From assembly GCA_036362985.1 (NCBI GenBank), contig JAYGXS010000001.1:20285714-20349713 (forward strand): DNA of 64,000 bases, in the 5' to 3' direction. The DNA comes from Ligula intestinalis (Eukaryota > Platyhelminthes > Cestoda > Diphyllobothriidea > Diphyllobothriidae). Numbering within the stretch: the first letter of the stretch is position 1; every line of letters begins with the position of its first letter. This document shows positions 57,339 to 64,000 of this stretch, in pieces. A model generated the notes under the pieces. It did not search any database. It was not told the DNA's origin and was given only the letters and a program-made list of their open reading frames with translations. Both the position numbers and the translations under genes were made by a program.

Positions 57339-57394
57339 TAGTCAGTCTTAAGGGTGATGAGAAGACGTAAGCGGGAATGAGTTTATCGATCGTT

Positions 57395-57611
57395 ACCACG
57401 GCAATGTGAGGTTGATCACATGGTCCAGCTGCTAACATAGTTTTGGTTTTATTCTCGGTATTGCAGCGGCCTCCGCAAAGCGCAGGAGACGCGCAGTCGT
57501 CACCCGTAGTACGACCTCATCTGCAGTCGGTTGGTCGACTGTATGGCCAATGTCCACTAAGTGCTTCGTGATTGAACTCTTGGGTACTTTATGTTCCGCC
57601 CTGAGCACTCT
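57395..57611 (-). pseudogene. PLE C-terminal remnant
   Basis: The minus strand reads KSSITKHLVDIGHTVDQP, then RLLRFAEAAAIPRIKPKLC and QLDHVINLTLPW. This matches RSSITEHLLDTGHSVDP and LEAACIRRFKPELCKQLEHV of the PLE at 8687-10159. One stop lies inside. It is joined directly to mariner-like sequence at about 57611. Confidence 0.65.
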
Positions 57612-57905
57612 ATTTTCCCAAACGGATGCCCATTTTTACCCAGGCACTGCTGACAACGCGAAGCAATGGAATCCCACACATAATGAAAAAAAATTTCCGT
57701 AGATTTTGGCGCAATCATTTTCACTGGCTTCTGTCAGTTCAGCGACTGTTGCAGGTTTCATACCGTAGACCTCATCTGTTACGTATCCCAATGGCAAAAT
57801 ATAATCATGGGAGGTCTGGTGAACGAGGAGGATATTCAAAACAACATGGCGATGGTAATGTGGGGGTGCCCCATCTTGCTAAAAATATAATTGATCATCT
57901 TCATA
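57612..57905 (-). pseudogene. mariner-like transposase C-terminal remnant
   Basis: The minus frame reads QDGAPPHYHRHVVLNI, then a segment corresponding to the usual WPPRSPDL (here VHQTSHDYILPLGYVTDEVY), PATVAELTEASENDCAKIYG and, after a frameshift, QQCLGKNGHPFGK. QDGAPPHY carries the second catalytic aspartate of mariner-type DDE transposases. The tail matches the type found in the elements at 18502-18902 and 15685-15915, so this could be the autonomous relative. The N-terminal half is missing. Confidence 0.75.
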
Positions 57906-57959
57906 ATCTCCTCTAGCGGTTGGCATTAGCCTGAAAAATAATCAAATGATAAGTCGAGA

Positions 57960-59330
57960 AGTCAAGTTCGGTAAACATATGTTTTCAGTAAATCATCATC
58001 AGGCCAAAAACGTTTGCAGCGTAATTGAAACTGTACAGAAATGTAGTTGAAGTTTCATGAGATAGGAAATTTACAGTATTAGCTCATCCGACAAATTTCC
58101 ATTTGTACTTCACTCTTAAAAATAGGGTAATAATGTTGTGATATAAAAAAGTCTGCGATAAAACACTTTGCGTCCCAAAACTTTAACTGATTGAAACTTG
58201 TCCAGTCTACGTTCCCAGTGGATGGCATAGAGTATTTATTGTTACTTGACAGCGTTTTCACTAGGGTAACCACTCGAGGATGTACTATTTTCTGTTAGTT
58301 TTTCCAATGGCTTTTAGTGCGTTTCCGAATAAACATATTTGAATGCCCATTAATTGGTTGGTCGCACTAAGAAATAAATAAGTGAAGGTCTGCTGATTGG
58401 GCACAAAACGTAGTAGTAATTCGTAAAGCAGATGCTGATTGTCATTTAGAAATAGCTAAATCATTCCATAGTTAAACAGGTACTTAATCACCGTTACTAC
58501 ATTTCACTGATCTTCCAAACTGCTGGATGGTGAGCGTGCCTTGCCTCTAACCAATTCTGCTCCCGCTGCCACACTTGCCTCGTTTAAGCTGATCACGATT
58601 TAAACTTGCGGCGCTTCCGATTTTGGACTAGTTTTATTCGCAAGTCGATTAAAAGGGGATCTGGCTGAACCAGTTTGCTTTTTATTGTAAAGTAAGGGAT
58701 TAAATTCGTACTTTTTCACTTTCAATGCTTTAGGTAAATAAATACAGTAACATATTTAGTACTTATTTCTTGAACAGACTTGTCATATTTAGTAGCTGAC
58801 ATTTGGTCCAAGCTTTGCTCATAATAATTCCCTTATTTTATAGAGTACGGCAGGATTTCTGCAAAATTTAAAGAAGTTTGCTGGAAGCATTCCATTCTAA
58901 ATGTCTCATATAGAACAGCTGAAGAGCACATACTTAAGGAAGCCTATGGTGAACATATTATCGCAATGAAAGAACACGCAGTAAATGTTTTGAATGCGTT
59001 GACTGTGGTGATTTTGAAAGGAACAAAAAACGAGTTTACAGGACAGCTAGAAAAGTTATTAGATGGAGAATGGAAAAATTTATCGATCACATCCATGTCA
59101 AACGTCTGAAGAAATTGAAGAAGTAGGTCCAACGTTGCCATCGGTTCACACGCAAGGGAATGATACAAAAAATAGGCAGCTACACACTGCATAAATTGAC
59201 CGGAAGAAAATGAAAAAGCGTCGAACCACCCGAGGGAGAGGAGCACGCTTCATTTTTCATATAGCACCCATAGTTTTTAGCAGAAGTGGTGACTAAAGTC
59301 ACGGAATAAACTAACAAAGTACGGAGGAAT
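57960..59330. other. no recognisable feature
   Basis: No convincing coding sequence. A minus frame at 58944-59246 is open over 100 codons without family resemblance. Confidence 0.35.
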
Positions 59331-60764
59331 CTATAGATTTACATAAAATAGACCTTGTTTATGGATACAGTTCCAGTCAAAGTGTCTGTGTTTCAGTCTC
59401 CTTACACGTAAGGTAGCGCGCTAGAAATGACAGTGTGGAACTCTGATATGCCTGTGCACGACAGGTCATATGTCGGAAACCTCTGCAAATAGTACGGGAA
59501 GTACTCATAACCCTTAGACCAGAGTGAAAGTAAGAACAACATCGTCAAACTTACATCAGTGAATTGCTCGACTGTTGTAAATTGTCGTTGCACTACAACA
59601 TCAACTTAAATGCATAAAAAACATCGCAGCTGGAGAGAATATTCGGAAGATACGCTTAAAAATAACTAAGTCTTTTTTCCTCAAAGCTGAAAAAATAACC
59701 GAAGCGAGGGGGAGTATGCAAGCCTCCATAAATTGACAGCTTAGGGCTTGAAGTCTGTAAAAGGAACGCGAACGTCGGATAAAGTAAAGTAGTTCATGAA
59801 TTTAAGTGAAAAGTCTTTCAGTATGGAGAGAAAGTGAAAGATTATAGGCCAGAGTAACATCAAATGACCCGAAAGGGGATATCTCTTTGGACAGGATATC
59901 TAAGGAATGCGAGAGGGTCGCAATCAGAAAACACATTGAACTGGCTTCTGATCATTCAGTAGAAGACCAATGGCCAACGATCTTTCTGAGACGTGGTCCA
60001 GACCATTTTTCAGAACCTGGATATGTATCGGATTTTTCATTGGATGACTAACAACCATATCATTCGAAAATGTAACATACGATCGCAAGTCATCTGTATG
60101 GCGGAAGAATACGTAATAAGCTTTGTAATAGTTGGGAAGGACTCTGAATTTTTGCTTGCCGCGTTTAACGAATTAAATGCAGGATGTAACATAGTATCCA
60201 CGCCAGGAGACAGTCCGGTCAGGAGGGCCATTTGCAGATGGTTCGTTATTAAGCAGATAGCATGAGATAGTAATACAGGCTGAGGAATAGTCAAGAAACG
60301 TACATACGTACTCACGGCAACCTTGATCTCAATCTTTTAGAGCCGAAGGAACTATACGAGCAACAGCATCTAGGGTACAACGCCTAGTCTTATATGCAAA
60401 TCCTAAAGAATCGAAAAAGGTAGGGGAAACTGGTGAGATACTACCTAAGGTCATTCGTTAACCATAATTCAGTAGTGCGGAACACCAGGCGATTGGACAT
60501 AATAGTTTGGGACCAAGAGTAAGGGTTTTTGGGGTTGGAGTCATTCTTATTTTATGCCAATCGTCCGGAAGCTTGAATTTCATGAGGGACAAATGAATAA
60601 GGTGTGTCAAGGTAGGGCCTAACGCAGAAACGTATGCCTTTAGGAAAATTGGTGAGGCACCATCTGGCGCGGCAGCTACTGAACCTCGAACCGTATAACG
60701 AAGTTTCACCACTGTTGCCACCGATGCAGGAGAAAAGACACTTGGAAATAAGGGAATGTTTGGA
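59330..60764 (-). pseudogene. CR1/Jockey-type LINE, reverse-transcriptase part, decayed
   Basis: Same family as 30387-33508. The minus strand reads PNIPLFPSVFSPASVATV, AAAPDGASPIFLK, ALGPTLTHLIHLSL, MTPTPKTLTLGPK, CPIAWCSALLNYG (60838-60458), then, broken up, FAYKTRRCTLDAVARIV, SKNSESFPTI, ACILPL, VQRQFTTVEQFTDVSLTML and the C-terminus near 59400. The catalytic YADD region is too damaged to read. Many stops and frameshifts. A PLE separates it from its upstream part at 61449-61886. Confidence 0.75.
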
Positions 60765-60807
60765 GAAGAAGAAGCTTTGTCAAACACTGGAATCATGGTT
60801 TTATTGT

Positions 60808-60847
60808 TCTGAGCTTTCGGGCTCCTCCAGGAGTCCATCGTCAGTTA
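60808..60847 (-). ncRNA. hammerhead-like motif k
   Basis: Core CTGACGA, T, helix II GGACTC/GAGCCC with loop CTGGAG, GAAA, helix III AGCT, H17 C. The helix I partner is lost (TAA against AGA). Confidence 0.5.
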
Positions 60848-61365
60848 TGGAAAACAGCAACAAATGGGCTGGATAGTTGTGGCGTGGGTACAAAACAACT
60901 TAAATTTTTCAACGTGTAGAAAATCAACAATTGTATGGCGTGGACGTTGACTGGCTAATGCGGACTACGTCAGACTGTACAAGTAGGCGGGGTCGGCGTG
61001 TTGGGTGGGAATATTAACAGAAATAAAATCGTCACCGAAAAAAGCAGCATTTATAAGGGGAAGGGTCAATAAAAAGTCCGATGAGGGGGAGGAGGGGGAG
61101 AGGACCAATTAATCACCAGTGCCGTGAGTCTGGAGATACCTGCGTAGGGCAGCATATACGGGCGCCAGCTCAATACACCGGTTAACTGATAAGTCGTTCG
61201 ATGCCCAGGCTTCAATTAGTTCTCGTCTAATTGCACAGACTGACGTAGTCCGCAGTGGATAGTCGGCGTCCACACCATACAATTATTGATTTTTTACACG
61301 TTCAAACATTTTCGTAGTTTTGTACACACGTCACAACTAGCCACCACATTTTTTGCTGTTTTCCG

Positions 61366-61405
61366 TCCCTAACGATAAAATCCTGGAGGATCCCAAAAGC
61401 TAAGA
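61366..61405 (+). ncRNA. hammerhead-like motif l, decayed
   Basis: Core CTAACGA, an AT-rich start, then ATCC/GGAT pairing and AAAA in place of GAAA. Helix III is AGCT. It is the right-hand partner of motif k in the same PLE. Confidence 0.4.
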
Positions 61406-61448
61406 CCAATAAACCCATGATTCCGGTGTTCGAAAAAGCTTTTTCTTC

Positions 61449-61900
61449 TCGAACTATATACGTACTTGGAATGCGATTCTTTGCCCAAATAGGGAAATAT
61501 CGCTTGAGGAGGGATATGATTCAGTGGAAGCATGAATAAAATTTCCATTTAACTAGTCCATATTAGCCTTGAACTGCAGCAGTGTGTTGCGTTGGCCAGC
61601 AAGACCCTAAAAATCCCTCCAACCTTTAGCCAGGCAAAGAAAAAGCGAAGATTTAGAAGAAGTAAACAGCTGACTACCAAACAGGTCGGCCAGTCTGTAA
61701 ATTTTTTACTAGGACTTTTATTTCCTTTAAGTCGTCACATAGGCCTAGTTTGTAAAGGTGTTTCTTTTTGCGCCTTAACAATTTTAGATAGGCAGAGGAA
61801 ATTCTGTCAGACACGGTGTCGAGAAGACAGCACGAACTTAAAAAAAACTTAATGTTGAAAAAGTTTTTAAGTAGCAAGAGCCCCATTCGACGTTTGATTG
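61449..61900 (-). pseudogene. LINE upstream part (end of endonuclease and linker)
   Basis: The minus frame 61886-61674 reads SSCCLLDTVSDRISSAYLKL, LRRKKKHLYKLGLCDDLKEI. It matches CCPLDTVMVRPNRISSPHLK, LRRQKELLY and LGLRDRLKDL of the LINE at 30387-33508 (31555-31680). It is the continuation of 59330-60764 across the PLE. Confidence 0.7.
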
Positions 61901-62590
61901 TTCAGGAAAAGCAGGGGTATTCATAGATTTATGAGTCCAAAGCAAGCAAATATCTTGTTGGTACGCATTACGTACCTTAGAGTAGATTCTCTATCCCACG
62001 AAACGTTAAGCAAATTTCGGAACTGTGTTTTTGAGTCGGATGGATAACTTTATTAAAGCTGTAATACTGATTATCGTATTACCTTATCTCAAGATACCTT
62101 GGTCACGACGGGCTGCCACCTTCACTATTTACACTCAAACAAGGAGTATCTTTGTGGACATGTATTTTCAGGCGTCCACAAAGGCATTCATTCAAATGCT
62201 TTCTTCCTGGCCCACATAAAATATCATGGAATTGTACCGCACAATGAAGGATAATAAAAAGCCGCTCCGGGAACCTTTCCTAATTAAAAAAAACTTTTCG
62301 AAATTTCGTCGAGGAGATCCGTCACTGAGTTTGATCTTCCGACTAAGCCCACCTAGGGACGACTTTTCACGTAGGCCAAATGGAGTAGGTTTCTGATACA
62401 ACGATTTTCCCAAATGATATAGCCTCTCTAGCTGTCTCTATGAACCGCAATTTTCTCGATTATTTGGTGAGCTGGAGAATGTGGTTCTTACAAACACTAG
62501 TTGGACGAAACTTTATATTTTTCATCTGCTGAGCCATGGAAAAATTTGCGACTTCAAAACATGCAGTTAAGACTGTTGAGGTCCGCCTTT
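61901..62590. other. no recognisable feature
   Basis: No coding sequence or repeat assigned; it could include further decayed LINE endonuclease. Confidence 0.3.
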
Positions 62591-62631
62591 AGAAGAAGGA
62601 GATGCGACCACTGGAACAAATGTTTTATTGC

Positions 62632-62671
62632 CCTGACGTTTCGGATTACGTCGGGTGTACCTAATCACAGG
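62632..62671 (-). ncRNA. hammerhead-like motif m
   Basis: Core GTGATTA; the helix II 5' strand has changed (GGTAC against AATCC); GAAA, helix III ACGT, H17 C, helix I CCT/AGG. AATAAA follows. Confidence 0.45.
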
Positions 62672-62731
62672 TAATGGTACAATATTCTGAGGCATGCGCA
62701 GATAGGGGTGAAATATGCACAGATTGCATGA

Positions 62732-62739
62732 TATTTATA
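62732..62739 (-). promoter_or_regulatory. TATAAATA box (left arm)
   Basis: The reverse strand reads TATAAATA, 61 nt before motif m. Its partner in the right arm is at 62850-62857. Confidence 0.45.
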
Positions 62740-62849
62740 GTTTGTAGCGGTCATCAGCGTGCGTACTTTAGCCATCACACCAGTTAAGACCTCAAGCGGT
62801 GGCTATAGTAACTAATAATTATAGTCACACGCGGATGACCGCTACGAAC

Positions 62850-62857
62850 TATAAATA
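62850..62857 (+). promoter_or_regulatory. TATAAATA box (right arm)
   Basis: TATAAATA, 59 nt before motif n; conserved with 36618-36625. Confidence 0.45.
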
Positions 62858-62915
62858 CCGTGCAATCTGTACGTTTCATCCATATCTGCGCATGACTCAG
62901 AATATTGTACCATTA

Positions 62916-62955
62916 CCTATGATTAAGCATTCCCGGCGTAATCCGAAACTTCAGG
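62916..62955 (+). ncRNA. hammerhead-like motif n
   Basis: Core ATGATTA, A, helix II GCATT/AATCC (one mismatch) with an 8-nt loop, GAAA, ACTT, C, helix I CCT/AGG. AATAAA follows. Confidence 0.45.
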
Positions 62956-62995
62956 ACAATAAAACGTTTGTTACAGTGGTCGCATCTCCTTCTTC

Positions 62996-64000
62996 TGAAC
63001 TGCTTCCTGGAACTCGCATATTCACCTCTATAGGAAGTTCGTCTTCTTGGTCGCGCATCAACCGCGTTGCCTACCTCTAAGGCATTTGACGTGCGGGCCT
63101 GAAATGAGTGTCAGACGCTGGGCTTACGGACGTAGGTATCTACTTCGCCTGAGAAAGAGTATATCGAACTCGAGCACAACACCGCGGAATAGCTCGCCTT
63201 ATTTATTATGTACTCAAAGCGTGCAGTTCTGTGAGCGTGACGACACTGCTTGTGGGCTACTAAGCACGCATTTGTGGAAAGCTGATAATTAAGCAAAGGA
63301 AGGGTATTTTGCTAGAAAGCATTTGAACATTCAGCACTGATATAGTGTAGGCGTGTACCTATTACCAGGTATTCTGGCAACCTTGAAGGTATTCAAAATG
63401 CGTCATGCTTCTTCTATTTAAGTGCCCTGAGGCTTCTGATTCGTGGAGCACTCCGCCATGATAACATGTGATCCCGGATTTTTAATCGGTCTTGGCGATC
63501 CAAAAATTATTTTTTCTTCAGCCCACGTCGCTTGAGAAATGCTCCAATATGGCTGCATGTATCTTTTCACTTAAGTGGTTAATTATTTGCATGATGAAGC
63601 TCCCTGGGAAAACAATTTGTCGGCGTTGCAGGAGGTAATCAATGCCATTTTGAGTTTCTTCAAATGATCGATAAATCCATAGGGATAAAAATTGCTTACA
63701 CCCCCATATGTTTAATTGAGTTCACATTTAATTCGCCATTCGCATTTCCAGTGTATTTCGGAGCTATAATTAATACTTCCTAAGAACGCTATCGAAACTC
63801 TACTTGCATTTTAACTCTACTCCGGCATTATAATTTAAAAACATTAACGATGCCAAAATTTATACCTAGTTTTTAATAAAATAGCCTTGTAAGTACTTTG
63901 TAGAGTTTTGCAGCCAACTTCAGTGACCTCCCACATCAACTGTACCCCTCGGTAAATCGCATTAAATACTTTGATACATTATAAATATATATTTTTTATC
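62996..64000. other. no recognisable feature
   Basis: Short open frames near 63047-63292 overlap on both strands and resemble nothing known to me. Confidence 0.35.

Larger units (their letters stand above)
60765..61448 (-). mobile_element. compact PLE with about 215-bp inverted terminal repeats
   Basis: The left arm 60765-60985 and right arm 61238-61448 are inverted copies (for example TTGTATGGCGTGGACG against TTGTATGGTGTGGACG, and TGCGGACTACGTCAG in both). Each ends outward with a hammerhead-like motif, ATTCCGGTGTTCGA-type sequence, AAAGCTT and TTCTTC. The middle has only the PLE C-terminus on the minus strand: RRELIEAWASNDLSVNRCIE then LAPVYAALRRYL (about 61110-61235). It split a LINE at a TCT-repeat codon run (GCT TCT TCT TCT). 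Confidence 0.85.
62595..62995. mobile_element. PLE-derived fold-back element without coding sequence
   Basis: Left arm 62595-62770 and right arm about 62825-62995 are inverted copies of one PLE end, with a spacer of about 55 nt. Each arm contains, from inside out, GCGG(A/T)GACCGCTACGAACT-like sequence, TATAAATA, CATATCTGCGCATG-like sequence, a hammerhead-like motif, CAATAAAAC and GTGGTCGCATCTCCTTCTTC. The same end is found next to a PLE endonuclease at 36590-36770. No protein is present. Confidence 0.8.

Noticed and set aside
46345..58005. GATGATGAATTGCCGAAAAC (about 46345-46370, minus) and CTGATGATGATTTACTGAAA (about 57980-58005, minus) as further hammerheads
   Set aside because: The space between the CTGATGA-like box and GAAA is too short for a helix II. 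They share CATGTGTTT-like sequence and may be another PLE end type, but the fold is not supported.

Overview
This is eukaryotic, repeat-dominated, gene-poor DNA. I found no intact host gene, no rRNA and no CRISPR array. Nearly every coding-like stretch is a decayed mobile-element protein. The mix is Penelope-like elements (PLEs) with GIY-YIG endonucleases, CR1/Jockey-type LINEs, a Helitron, mariner-like and pogo-like DNA transposons, and a tRNA-headed SINE. It resembles what I know of flatworm genomes, perhaps a pseudophyllidean tapeworm such as Spirometra or its relatives. That guess rests on family resemblance only.

Layout. 1-2.6 kb: no gene, plus two LINE 3' ends. 2.6-6.5 kb: minus-strand CR1-like LINE with ORF1, endonuclease and reverse transcriptase, broken by stops and frameshifts. 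7.4-10.4 kb: near-perfect inverted repeat of two PLE 3' halves (arms about 1.1 kb) around a SINE. 11.3-28.4 kb: several copies of an unclassified, non-coding repeat longer than 4 kb (copies near 12-13.9, 17.4-22.6 and 24.2-28.4 kb), into which GC-rich inserts, mariner-like elements, a SINE and PLEs have landed. 29.9-34.5 kb: a Helitron split in frame by a 3.1 kb LINE. 35-44 kb: four or five decayed PLEs and a long TTC microsatellite. 47-50 kb: SINE, repeat and a 5'-truncated LINE. 50.9-51.6 kb: pogo-like transposase remnant. 52-53.5 kb: PLE fragments. 54.5-55.2 kb: an unrecognised ORF pair. 56.0-57.3 kb: TA-flanked DNA transposon with GC-rich cargo. 57.4-57.9 kb: mariner and PLE fragments fused. 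59.3-61.9 kb: LINE interrupted by a compact PLE. 62.6-63.0 kb: PLE-derived fold-back.

The most interesting signal is a structured RNA motif that recurs fifteen times at PLE 3' ends or pseudo-LTRs, on both strands. Each is a hammerhead-ribozyme-like core of exactly 30 nt (CUGANGA-like box, one base, a covarying helix II, GAAA). In most copies a 4-nt, usually self-complementary helix III, a cleavage-site base and a 3-4 bp helix I follow. AATAAA and a TTC-rich terminus come next. Helix I, II and III sequences differ between PLE subfamilies, yet pairing and length hold. In one subfamily a TATAAATA box lies a constant 59-61 nt upstream. Hammerhead motifs in PLEs are an established class (Cervera and de la Peña). 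What stands out here is their density, their fixed geometry and their placement in inverted terminal repeats of very short PLEs.

All alignments were made by eye. Boundaries without a visible target duplication or junction are approximate.
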